From Rhodospirillaceae bacterium (GTDB lineage Bacteria > Pseudomonadota > Alphaproteobacteria > Rhodospirillales > JABJKH01), in contig JABJKH010000088.1 of NCBI GenBank assembly GCA_018660465.1, positions 1 through 64,000 on the forward strand: a DNA stretch of 64,000 nt, in the 5' to 3' direction. Shown here one piece after another: positions 34,207 through 42,079 of the stretch. Under the pieces are notes generated by a model that saw nothing but the letters and a program-made list of their open reading frames with translations, did no database searches and was not told the origin of the DNA. The stretch's first letter is position 1; each line of letters opens with the position of its first letter. Both the position numbers and the translations under genes were made by a program.

Positions 34207-36081
34207 ATGTCTACGATTAATTCTGCGGTAAAAGATTCTGCAAAGGGGCATCGGACAAAACTGGACGCGGCAATTGTTCGGTTTGCAGGCGATTCTGGAG
34301 ATGGAATACAGGTTACTGGCAGTCAGTTTACCCAGGCGACGGCGCTTGCTGGTAACGAGTTGGCGACCTTCCCGGATTTTCCTGCGGAAATTAGGGCGCC
34401 CGTTGGCACCACTTTTGGGGTGTCGGCGTTCCAGATCAATTTCGGATCGCATACCATCAAAACCTCTGGCGATGCGCTTGATGCCTTAGTAACCATGAAC
34501 CCAGCAGCGCTGAAGGTCGAATTGGGTGATCTGCGTGCGGGGGGTGTTTTAATCCTGGACACAGGCGCGTTTACCGAGCGCAATTTGCGTAAAGCGGGTT
34601 ATGAGACTAACCCCCTGGAAGATGGCAGTCTGGATAATTACCGGGTTGTCGAAATTGACATATCGCGCCTGAACGGTGAAGCCGTTAAAGAATGTGGCCT
34701 TAGTTCCAAGGAAGCATCCCGATGTAAGAACTTTTGGACCTTAGGGCTGGTCTTTTGGATGTATGGTCGCGGGCGTACGCCGACGGTCAATTGGCTTAAG
34801 GAAAAATTCAAGCGCCGCCCAGAAGTGATCGCGGCAAACGTCGCCGCGTTGAACGCCGGACACGCTTTTGGTGAAACAGCAGAACTGCACCATGAATTGA
34901 CCGGGTTTACGGTCGAGAAGGCGGAAGTTGTCCCCGGCACGTACCGGACTGTGACTGGCAACGAAGCCTTGTCCTACGGACTTTTGGCAGGGGCGGAGAA
35001 AGCCGGGCTGAAAATTATGTTGGGCTCTTACCCAATCACGCCAGCATCGCCAATCCTTCATACGCTGTCGAACCTCAAACAATATGGGGTTGTGACGTTT
35101 CAGGCGGAAGATGAAATTGCTGCGGTATGTTCGGCCATTGGGGCTTCTTATGGTGGTGCCCTAGGTGTGACCAGCAGTTCGGGCCCGGGCATTGCCTTGA
35201 AAGGCGAAGCCATCGGCTTAGCAATTGGTGTGGAACTGCCGCTGATTATTCTCAACGTTCAGCGTGCAGGCCCGTCTACGGGACTGCCGACAAAGACCGA
35301 ACAATCAGATCTTTATCAGGCCGTGTTCGGACGCAATGCCGATAGCCCAATTGTTGTCCTGTCGGCGAATTCGCCATCGGATACATTTGGTGTCGCGATT
35401 GAAGCTGTGCGGATTGCGACAAAGTATATGACACCGGTCATGGTTCTAACGGATGGTTATATTGCCAACGCGGCGGAGCCGTGGCGGCTTCCAGACGTTA
35501 ATGATGTTGAGCCGTTCCCAGTCGAATTTAGGGACGACCCGGAAGGCTTTCATCCCTTCCTACGCGACGACAAGACGTTGGCGCGTAATTGGGCGATACC
35601 AGGCACGCCGGGACTGGAACATCGGATCGGTGGTATCGAACGGGACTATGATACCGGCCATATTTCCTACAACCCGGAAAACCATCAACGCATGACCAAT
35701 GTGCGCATGGCCAAGATTGCGGGTGTTGCGGACGATATTCCGACCCAGACCGTTGAGGAAGGTGACGACACCGGCCAAATGGCGGTGGTCGGTTGGGGAT
35801 CGACCTATGGGCCGATTAACCGGGCTGTCAGTTCGCTTCGGGCGAAGGGCTTTAAGGTATCGCATATCCATCTTCGGTATTTGTCGCCGCTTCCCAATGG
35901 GTTGGGCGAATTGTTGAGAGGGTTCGAACAGGTCATGGTACCGGAAATGAATACCGGCCAATTGGTTACATTACTTCGATCTGAATATTTGGTGCCGGCA
36001 GAGGGGCTGAATAAAGTAACGGGTCAACCGTTCCGCATTTCAGAGATCGAAGATGAAATTCGTAAGAGGCTGGAGGCATAA
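34207..36081 (+). CDS. korA: 2-oxoacid:ferredoxin oxidoreductase alpha subunit (KorA type, gamma-alpha fusion)
   Basis: Oxidises 2-oxoglutarate (or another 2-oxoacid) to the acyl-CoA, reducing ferredoxin, together with KorB. About 624 residues from ATG 34207 with GAGGAAA ahead; nine codons of open frame upstream are not used. The N-terminal gamma domain (FAGDSGDGIQVTGSQF, PDFPAEIRAPVGTTFG) is fused to the alpha domain with SYPITPASPILH near 280, FQAEDEIAAVCSAIGASYGG near 308 and TKTEQSDLYQAVFGRN. No ferredoxin domain is fused. It is followed by korB after two bases. Confidence 0.94.
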   Translation: MSTINSAVKDSAKGHRTKLDAAIVRFAGDSGDGIQVTGSQFTQATALAGNELATFPDFPAEIRAPVGTTFGVSAFQINFGSHTIKTSGDALDALVTMNPAALKVELGDLRAGGVLILDTGAFTERNLRKAGYETNPLEDGSLDNYRVVEIDISRLNGEAVKECGLSSKEASRCKNFWTLGLVFWMYGRGRTPTVNWLKEKFKRRPEVIAANVAALNAGHAFGETAELHHELTGFTVEKAEVVPGTYRTVTGNEALSYGLLAGAEKAGLKIMLGSYPITPASPILHTLSNLKQYGVVTFQAEDEIAAVCSAIGASYGGALGVTSSSGPGIALKGEAIGLAIGVELPLIILNVQRAGPSTGLPTKTEQSDLYQAVFGRNADSPIVVLSANSPSDTFGVAIEAVRIATKYMTPVMVLTDGYIANAAEPWRLPDVNDVEPFPVEFRDDPEGFHPFLRDDKTLARNWAIPGTPGLEHRIGGIERDYDTGHISYNPENHQRMTNVRMAKIAGVADDIPTQTVEEGDDTGQMAVVGWGSTYGPINRAVSSLRAKGFKVSHIHLRYLSPLPNGLGELLRGFEQVMVPEMNTGQLVTLLRSEYLVPAEGLNKVTGQPFRISEIEDEIRKRLEA

Positions 36082-36083
36082 AA

Positions 36084-37112
36084 ATGAATGTTGTCGCATC
36101 GCCTGAGAAACTAACGGCAAAAGATTTCGCAACGGACCAGGAAGTTCGCTGGTGCCCGGGGTGTGGTGATTATGCAATCTTGAAAGCAATGCAGCGTGCC
36201 TTGCCGGATATGGGCGTCACCAAAGAGAACACGGTGTTCGTGTCTGGGATCGGATGTGCCGCGCGTTTCCCCTATTATATGGAAACCTATGGCTTTCATA
36301 CCATTCACGGTCGCGCCCCTGCAGTCGCTACGGGCCTAAAGCTCGCCAATCCCGATCTTGATGTTTGGGTTGTAACGGGTGACGGCGATGCGTTGTCCAT
36401 CGGTGGCAACCATCTGCTGCACGTTTTGCGCCGCAATGTGGATCTAAACATTCTTTTGTTTAACAACCGAATTTACGGCCTGACAAAGGGCCAATATTCA
36501 CCGACATCAGCCGTCGGCACGAAGTCGCCATCGACACCTGTAGGATCAGTCGAAAACCCTGTTTCAGCAGGCGTGTTTGCATTGGGGGCTTCTGCTCGGT
36601 TCGTAGCGCGCGGCATTGATACTCAGGCCAAGCAACTGGTGGATTTGTTCAAGCGCTCGCACGAGCACAAGGGTGCTTCGTTCGTTGAAATTTTGCAGAA
36701 CTGCATCGTTTATAATGACGATGTTCATAAGCACATTACAGACAAGACGATAGCCAAAGATAACCAAGTCCTGGTTGAAAACGGCAAGCCGCTGATTTTT
36801 GGCAATGACAGTGAAAAAGGCATTCGTATTAAGCCGGGTGAGCTTGAATTGGAAGTCGTAACCCTTGGCGAAAATGGCGTAACTGAGGCCGATCTTTTGG
36901 TTCATGACGAAACAAATCGGACGGTGGCGACAATGCTGGCGGCGATGGAGCCACCACACATGCCGGTTGCCATTGGCGTCATATATTGCGACCCTACCCC
37001 CAGTTACGAACAGAGCGTTGTCACGCAAGTGGAAGACGCCAAGAAACAAGCAGGTGAGGTAAACGACATCAACGCGTTACTCCGAAGCGGTGCAACGTGG
37101 GAAGTGTCATAA
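36084..37112 (+). CDS. korB: 2-oxoacid:ferredoxin oxidoreductase beta subunit (KorB type)
   Basis: Thiamine-diphosphate subunit, 342 residues. VRWCPGCGDYAIL near 22-34 and SGIGCAARFPYY near 54-65 carry the cluster-binding cysteines (with a later NCIVYND cysteine), and VTGDGDALSIGGNHL near 97-111 followed by NNRIYGLTKGQYSPT is the ThDP/Mg site. The motif GQYSPTS is typical of 2-oxoglutarate rather than pyruvate enzymes. Two bases separate it from korA. The electron acceptor ferredoxin is not encoded nearby, but a ferredoxin reductase follows. Confidence 0.94.
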   Translation: MNVVASPEKLTAKDFATDQEVRWCPGCGDYAILKAMQRALPDMGVTKENTVFVSGIGCAARFPYYMETYGFHTIHGRAPAVATGLKLANPDLDVWVVTGDGDALSIGGNHLLHVLRRNVDLNILLFNNRIYGLTKGQYSPTSAVGTKSPSTPVGSVENPVSAGVFALGASARFVARGIDTQAKQLVDLFKRSHEHKGASFVEILQNCIVYNDDVHKHITDKTIAKDNQVLVENGKPLIFGNDSEKGIRIKPGELELEVVTLGENGVTEADLLVHDETNRTVATMLAAMEPPHMPVAIGVIYCDPTPSYEQSVVTQVEDAKKQAGEVNDINALLRSGATWEVS

Positions 37113-37139
37113 AAATTAACTAAAACGGATTTTTCGGAT

Positions 37140-38444
37140 ATGCCCCTTAAAATTGCTGTTGTCGGGGCGGGCCCGGCTGGATTTTACACGGCTGATGCCC
37201 TCCTAAAATTAGATCGTGATGTACAGGTTGATGTCATCGAGCGTCTGCCATCGCCGTTTGGTCTCATTCGAGCTGGCGTTGCACCGGACCATCAGACGAC
37301 CAAAAAGATTGCCAAAAAGTTTGAGAAAACTTTAGCTACTGACGGCGTTGAATATTTTGGCAATGTGGAGCTCGGTACCGATCTCAGCTTAGAAGAAATG
37401 CACGCGCTTTATGACGCGGTCGTTTTAAGCGTCGGCGGTGGACTTGATACTCCAGCCAATATTCCGGGTGAGGACAAAATAGGTGTTTTTGGTTCGGCGG
37501 CATTTGTCAGCTGGTACAATGGCCATCCAGATTACACCGACCTTAACCCAGACCTTAACGTGACCAATGCGGCGGTGATCGGTAATGGCAACGTGGCCAT
37601 TGATGTGGCGCGGTTGTTGATGCGCTCGCCCGAAGAGTTAACACAGTTTGATCTGCCTGATTATGCGCGGGACGCGATCAATGAATCATCGCTTAAGAAT
37701 ATCACCATGTATGGGCGGCGCGGTCCGATTGAGGCCAAGTTCACCAACGTGGAATTGCGTGAGCTCGGTCATTTGGAAGAATGCATGCCTGTGGTTGATG
37801 GCGATCAGCTGCCCGACGATGTCGGTGAAATTGAGGACGCGCGGGAACTTCGTCTGAAGGAACGCAACCTTACATCCCTAAAGGAATTTGCCGAGTTGGA
37901 TACCAGCGGTGCGGATAAAACATTGGGGCTGCATTTCTTTGCGTCACCCGTTGAAATTCTGGGCGGTGACAAGGTCGAAGGCCTGAGACTTGAAAAAACC
38001 GAAGTCATTGATGGTCGGGCCGTGGGTACCGGCGAAACCTTCGATGTCGAATGTGGTCTGGTGGTTTCGGCCATCGGATATCGCTCGGCCCCTGTTCCAG
38101 GTGCGCTGTTCCGCGACGATTGGAATATCATCCCCAACGAAGACGGTCGCGTGTCAGACGGGCTGTATGTAGCAGGCTGGATCAAACGCGGCCCAAGCGG
38201 TGTTATCTCCACCAACCGACCTGACGGTGTAATGGCGGCGAATAATATCAATGAAGACTTTCCCGAAGACGGTGGCAAGGCAGGCCGCGATGGTTTGAGT
38301 AAATTAATGGCAGAGCGCAGTGTACGTGTCGTCAGTTATGCCGATTGGCAAAAAATCGACGCAGCGGAAATTGCCAATGCGATCGATCCGGCACCGCGTA
38401 AGAAATTTACCAGTGTCGCCGATATGCTGGCTGTATTAGAATAG
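37140..38444 (+). CDS. Ferredoxin-NADP+ reductase, adrenodoxin reductase type
   Basis: FAD/NADP-binding flavoprotein that moves electrons between ferredoxin and NADP(H), 434 residues. N-terminal FAD-binding VVGAGPAGFYTADALL, IERLPSPFGLIRAGVAPDH, the NADP-binding GNGNVAIDVARLLMRS near 140-155 and the late YVAGWIKRGPSGVISTNR near 340-358 are diagnostic of the adrenodoxin-reductase/FprA family. It follows korB by 27 bases in the same direction, so ferredoxin reduced by KorAB could feed NADPH, or the chain could run backwards to drive reductive carboxylation (inference). Confidence 0.93.
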   Translation: MPLKIAVVGAGPAGFYTADALLKLDRDVQVDVIERLPSPFGLIRAGVAPDHQTTKKIAKKFEKTLATDGVEYFGNVELGTDLSLEEMHALYDAVVLSVGGGLDTPANIPGEDKIGVFGSAAFVSWYNGHPDYTDLNPDLNVTNAAVIGNGNVAIDVARLLMRSPEELTQFDLPDYARDAINESSLKNITMYGRRGPIEAKFTNVELRELGHLEECMPVVDGDQLPDDVGEIEDARELRLKERNLTSLKEFAELDTSGADKTLGLHFFASPVEILGGDKVEGLRLEKTEVIDGRAVGTGETFDVECGLVVSAIGYRSAPVPGALFRDDWNIIPNEDGRVSDGLYVAGWIKRGPSGVISTNRPDGVMAANNINEDFPEDGGKAGRDGLSKLMAERSVRVVSYADWQKIDAAEIANAIDPAPRKKFTSVADMLAVLE

Positions 38445-38467
38445 CCTCCTGAGGTAGGAGAAATCTC

Positions 38468-38893
38468 ATGTCAGATGAAGGCTATGCTGGCGATATTATG
38501 CCCGCCGAAGCGTGGAAGATTTTAGCCGACGACCCAAAGGCCGTGCTTATTGATGTCCGCACGACTGCCGAATGGGTCTATGTCGGCCAAGCCGATATTT
38601 CCAGTCTGAGCAAAGAGACTGTGTTGCTGGAATGGAAAGTATTTCCGGCGATGGAAAGTAATCCCGAATTTGTGGGCGAGCTGTCGGCCAAAATTTCTGA
38701 TAAAGACGCACCGCTGCTGTTTCTATGTCGTTCCGGCGTACGCTCCAAAGCCGCAGCCATCACCATGACGGCTGAAGGCTACGCCACCTGCTACAACATT
38801 GCCACGGGCTTTGAAGGCGATAAAGACAGCGACGGCCACCGCGGCCATGTTGGTGGCTGGAAAGTCGAAGGGCTGCCCTGGATGCAGGGCTAA
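38468..38893 (+). CDS. Rhodanese-like domain protein
   Basis: Single rhodanese domain, 141 residues, probably a sulfurtransferase or persulfide carrier. The active-site loop is complete: FLCRSGVRSKAAA near 76-88, with the catalytic Cys followed by the CRSGVRS cradle; the N-terminal PKAVLIDVRTTAEWVYVG and C-terminal NIATGFEGDKDSDGHRG, GGWKVEGLPW fit the family. GGTAGGAGAAAT precedes the ATG. It follows the ferredoxin reductase by 23 bases and may help Fe-S assembly for the oxidoreductase (inference). Confidence 0.9.
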   Translation: MSDEGYAGDIMPAEAWKILADDPKAVLIDVRTTAEWVYVGQADISSLSKETVLLEWKVFPAMESNPEFVGELSAKISDKDAPLLFLCRSGVRSKAAAITMTAEGYATCYNIATGFEGDKDSDGHRGHVGGWKVEGLPWMQG

Positions 38894-38907
38894 CCCTTCA
38901 AATCTTT

Positions 38908-40110
38908 CTAGCTTTGTGAGGCTTTAAGCGCTCGCACCAGATCTTCCTTAATATCGTCGACATCTTCCAAACCGACTGAAACCCGAACAAGATCATCGCC
39001 GATCCCGAACTCGGCCCGTTCGTCATCGGACAGTCTTGAATGGGTCGTGGTTGCCGGATGGGTGACGAGGCTTTTGGCATCGCCCAAGTTGTTGGAGATA
39101 TCGATCAGTTCCAGCGCATTCAGGAACTTGAACGCGCCTTTCTTGCCGCCCGCGACTTCGAACGATACGACAGTCCCGCCCGCGCTCATTTGCGACATGG
39201 CGAGGTCGTGTTGCGGATGACTTTTCAGGCCTGGATAGATCACCCGGTTAATACCGTTCTGCTCGCCCAAGAACTCGGCGACGTCAATGGTACTGGCGCA
39301 GTGATGCTTCACCCGAAGCGGCAGAGTCTCCAATCCCTTCAAGCACACCCATGCATTAAACGGGCTCATTGACGGGCCTGTATGACGAATGAAGGGAGTC
39401 ATTTCATCATTGAAAAATTCTTCGTCATTGGTCAGTAGTGCACCACCCATCGTCCGGCCCTGGCCGTCGATGTGCTTGGTCGTTGAATAAATGATGATGT
39501 CGCAGCCGTACTCGAACGGATGTTGGAGCACTGGCGATGCAAAAATATTGTCGACAACCATTCGCGCCCCAGCTTTGTGCGCCATTTCCGTGACGGCCTT
39601 CAGGTCGATAATTTCCAATGTTGGGTTTGAAGGTGTTTCCAAGAACACAGCCTTGGTGGGTTTGGATAATGCTTCCTCCCACGCATTCAAATCACGACCG
39701 TCCACCAGAACCGTCTCAACGCCAAAACGCGGAAGCTGTTCGGCGATAATGTAATGGCAGGACCCAAATAGTGCGCGCGATGCAACCACCCGGTCGCCCG
39801 CTTTTAAGGGGCTTGCGACAGCGGCAAACATGGCAGCCATGCCACTTGAAAATGCTTGGCAATAGTCCGCGCCCTCCATCAGCGCCATGCGTTTTTCGAA
39901 CATGGCAACGGTGGGGTTGGAATAGCGGGAATAGATAAATCGGTCTTCCTCGCGCTTAAACGCGCGTTCGGCCTGTTCCGCGGACTCGTAGATATAGCCC
40001 GACGTCATGAACAGCCCTTCGCTGGTTTCGCCGAATTGAGATCGCTCTAAGCCACCCCGAACTAGGTTGGTGGCCGGACGCCATGATTCTTTTGATTTAT
40101 CGTCACTCAT
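38908..40110 (-). CDS. metZ: O-succinylhomoserine sulfhydrylase
   Basis: PLP enzyme making homocysteine from O-succinylhomoserine and sulfide. About 400 residues from ATG 40110 with GGAGAAA ahead; 27 further upstream codons belong to the leader. Cys/Met-metabolism PLP family motifs: YSRYSNPTVAMFEKRMA near 60, SGMAAMFA near 85, the PLP lysine in IIYSTTKHIDGQGR near 206, then GGTVVSFEV and the C-terminal SLVTHPATTTHSRL with VRVSVGLEDVDDI. A SAM-II riboswitch and a terminator in the 5' leader show feedback control by S-adenosylmethionine. Confidence 0.94.
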   Translation of the reverse strand: MSDDKSKESWRPATNLVRGGLERSQFGETSEGLFMTSGYIYESAEQAERAFKREEDRFIYSRYSNPTVAMFEKRMALMEGADYCQAFSSGMAAMFAAVASPLKAGDRVVASRALFGSCHYIIAEQLPRFGVETVLVDGRDLNAWEEALSKPTKAVFLETPSNPTLEIIDLKAVTEMAHKAGARMVVDNIFASPVLQHPFEYGCDIIIYSTTKHIDGQGRTMGGALLTNDEEFFNDEMTPFIRHTGPSMSPFNAWVCLKGLETLPLRVKHHCASTIDVAEFLGEQNGINRVIYPGLKSHPQHDLAMSQMSAGGTVVSFEVAGGKKGAFKFLNALELIDISNNLGDAKSLVTHPATTTHSRLSDDERAEFGIGDDLVRVSVGLEDVDDIKEDLVRALKASQS

Positions 40111-40154
40111 CGTATTTCTCCATCTGTATTCGCCCGGTCTCAAACAACACCAAC

Positions 40155-40186
40155 AAAAAAAGCCCCACCGGGATACGGTTAGGGCT
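40155..40186 (-). terminator. Intrinsic terminator in the metZ leader
   Basis: Read on the minus strand, AGCCC-TA-ACCG pairs with CGGT-G-GGGCT over a 5-base loop and is followed by seven Ts. It lies between the SAM-II aptamer and the metZ start, as expected for a transcription-attenuation expression platform. Confidence 0.85.
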
Positions 40187-40200
40187 GTCATCAGCGCGAA

Positions 40201-40256
40201 ACCTTTTTAGCGAGTTGTTTTACGTGGCCGCAAGCCGGTTGACCAAATCACCACGA
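40201..40256 (-). ncRNA. SAM-II riboswitch aptamer upstream of metZ
   Basis: On the minus strand the leader reads CGTGGTGATTTGGTCAACC, then GGCTTGCGGCCACG, then TAAAACAACTCGCTAAAAAGG. This is the SAM-II consensus: 5' stem strand CGTGG closing with CCACG, the GTGATTTGG stretch, and the 3' GCTAAAAAGG strand that forms the pseudoknot with the loop. SAM-II is a known alphaproteobacterial regulator of metA/metX/metZ. Binding of S-adenosylmethionine should lower metZ expression. The aptamer is about 90 bases before the ATG, with a terminator hairpin between. Confidence 0.93.
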
Positions 40257-40348
40257 TGTTTTTGATGTACTAGAGAAGAGGGTTGAGGGTCAATAGAAAA
40301 CGTAAATTGAAGGAACATTTTTTTGTTCGGGGTATCATTGTCCGAACT

Positions 40349-40480
40349 CTACCACCCACCCGGCGGCGTAGAACAAATTTTTAACGCTAGCGCCAAATAG
40401 CAGAATATCAGGAGCAAGTTCAGGTAAACGAGATGCCGCCTGAATGGCATTTGTTTAAATCTTCTCAGGAAATCTTGCAT
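40349..40480 (-). CDS. Putative 43-residue single-span membrane protein
   Basis: ATG at 40480, TAG at 40349, minus strand, between tldD and metZ. A GAGGGGG ribosome site stands five bases upstream. The N-terminus is basic (MQDFLRRFKQMPFRRH), then comes a hydrophobic span LVYLNLLLIFCYLALAL (residues 17-33) and a short tail ending KICSTPPGGW. The positive-inside layout and strong ribosome site argue for a real gene; I recognise no family. The ribosome site lies in the 3' strand of an 8 bp hairpin, so translation may be conditional. It is upstream of metZ but beyond the riboswitch, so probably a separate unit or a leader. Confidence 0.5.
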   Translation of the reverse strand: MQDFLRRFKQMPFRRHLVYLNLLLIFCYLALALKICSTPPGGW

Positions 40481-40486
40481 TTTATC

Positions 40487-40514
40487 CCCCTCAATATTTT
40501 TCGTGCTTGAGGGG
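40487..40514 (-). promoter_or_regulatory. Hairpin covering the ribosome site of the 43-codon ORF
   Basis: On the minus strand CCCCTCAA (40514-40507) pairs with TTGAGGGG (40494-40487) over a 12-base loop. The second strand contains nearly all of the GAGGGGG ribosome site of the small ORF starting at 40480. The fold would hide the site, as in translational switches; on the plus strand it could also act as a weak hairpin in the tldD leader. Confidence 0.45.
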
Positions 40515-40645
40515 CTATGAAAGGTCTGGGACGGTTTTTATTTGTTCATGCCTATTTCGCCGCTCTCTAGTATTGGGTCCGGGGCCTTCCCATATTATAA
40601 TCCTTACAAAGTTTTTTAGGGCCTCAGCTCAGTTAGGAAAAATGT
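40515..40645. promoter_or_regulatory. Leader of tldD
   Basis: 131 bases between the small-ORF hairpin and the tldD ATG. TATAATCC at about 40599-40606 resembles a -10 box on the plus strand; no further structure is evident. A TTAGGAAAA stretch is the likely tldD ribosome site. Confidence 0.3.
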
Positions 40646-42079
40646 ATGTCAAATCTTGTAGCCACGGATGGGTTGTTTTTTGAGCGGGCGGGGTTGGATC
40701 AGAATCGCGTTGAGGCGATTGTTGAGGACTCATTGGCGGGGTCTGACGATGGCGAGTTGTTCTTGGAATACTGTCAATCGGAAAGCGTAATGTTCGATGA
40801 TGGCCAGCTTAAAAGCGCCAACTTTGATACCGCGCAGGGATTTGGCTTACGGGCTGTCGCTGGGGAGACAACCGGATATTCTCATGCCTCCGACCTGAGC
40901 GAAGACGCCATCAAGCGTGCGGGTGAAACTGTTAAGTCAGTCAGTGCTGGCCATGGCGGGACGATGGCCGCAGGGCCTGTTGGCACCAACCAAGGCCTCT
41001 ACATTGACGACAATCCTTTGGGCCTCGTCGCGTTTGAGACAAAGGTCAAGCTGATGGCCGACATTGATGCCTATGCGCGGGGCAAGGATGAACGGGTCCA
41101 GCAGGTCACCGCATCGTTGAGCGGAAACTGGCAGGCGGTGCAGATCATTCGACCGGGCGGTGAGCGCGCTGGCGACATCCGTCCCTTGGTGCGGCTGAAC
41201 GTTTCCGTCGTGGTTGGACAAGGCGACCGCATGGAAGCCGGCAGTTTCGGCGCAGGCGGTCGGGTGACCTATGATGAATATCTGAAGCCGGAAACCTGGA
41301 AGGGTGCAGTCGACAAAGCCTTGCAACAGGCGTTGATTAATTTGGAATCCGTGCCCGCACCGGCGGGTGAAATGCCGGTGGTACTTGGCCCTGGCTGGCC
41401 GGGGATCATGCTGCACGAAGCCATCGGCCATGGTTTGGAAGGTGATTTTAACCGCAAGGGCACGTCTGCGTTCGCGGGCCTGATGGGCGAACGGGTGGCG
41501 TCTCCTGGCGTCACCGTGGTAGATGATGGCACAATGTCAGACCGTCGCGGCTCGCTGACCATTGATGACGAAGGCACGCCGACCCAACGCACGGTGTTGA
41601 TTGAGGATGGTATCCTCACAGGCTATATGCAGGACCGTTTGAATGCGCGTCTGATGGGAGTACCCGCGACCGGGAACGGGCGAAGGCAAAGCTATGCCCA
41701 CAGTCCCATTCCGCGCATGACCAACACCTACATGATCAATGGTGACAAAGACCCGGACGAAATTATCGGCTCGGTCGATAAGGGGCTGTATGCGGTGAAT
41801 TTCGGCGGCGGGCAGGTTGATATCACATCCGGAAAATTTGTCTTCACCTGCACCGAAGCCTACATGATCGAAGGCGGCAAAGTCGGCGTACCTGTCAAAG
41901 GCGCGACCTTAATTGGAAACGGCCCTGATGTGCTGACCCGTGTATCGATGATCGGCAACGACATGGCCTTGGATACGGGGGTCGGAACTTGCGGCAAGGA
42001 TGGCCAAGGGGTTCCGGTCGGTGTTGGTCAACCGACGACAAAGATCGACAACCTGACTGTTGGGGGTACAGCGGTCTAG
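40646..42079 (+). CDS. tldD: Metalloprotease TldD
   Basis: Catalytic subunit of the TldD/TldE protease, 477 residues. The zinc motif HEAIGH is present in PGIMLHEAIGHGLEGDFNRKG near 255, unlike in PmbA; other motifs are GLRAVAGETTGYSHASDLS near 75, YMQDRLNARLMGVPATGNGRR near 330 and the C-terminal VTGGKF-like ITSGKFVFTCTEAYMIEGGK. Its partner pmbA is 7 kb away on the other strand. The stop shares CTAG with the stop of the convergent MFS gene. Confidence 0.95.
   Translation: MSNLVATDGLFFERAGLDQNRVEAIVEDSLAGSDDGELFLEYCQSESVMFDDGQLKSANFDTAQGFGLRAVAGETTGYSHASDLSEDAIKRAGETVKSVSAGHGGTMAAGPVGTNQGLYIDDNPLGLVAFETKVKLMADIDAYARGKDERVQQVTASLSGNWQAVQIIRPGGERAGDIRPLVRLNVSVVVGQGDRMEAGSFGAGGRVTYDEYLKPETWKGAVDKALQQALINLESVPAPAGEMPVVLGPGWPGIMLHEAIGHGLEGDFNRKGTSAFAGLMGERVASPGVTVVDDGTMSDRRGSLTIDDEGTPTQRTVLIEDGILTGYMQDRLNARLMGVPATGNGRRQSYAHSPIPRMTNTYMINGDKDPDEIIGSVDKGLYAVNFGGGQVDITSGKFVFTCTEAYMIEGGKVGVPVKGATLIGNGPDVLTRVSMIGNDMALDTGVGTCGKDGQGVPVGVGQPTTKIDNLTVGGTAV

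Noticed and set aside
40316-40349. GTTCGG...CCGAAC inverted repeat near a T-run, as a terminator
   Set aside because: The T-run precedes the stem on the plus strand and is A-rich on the minus strand, so it would not terminate in either direction.
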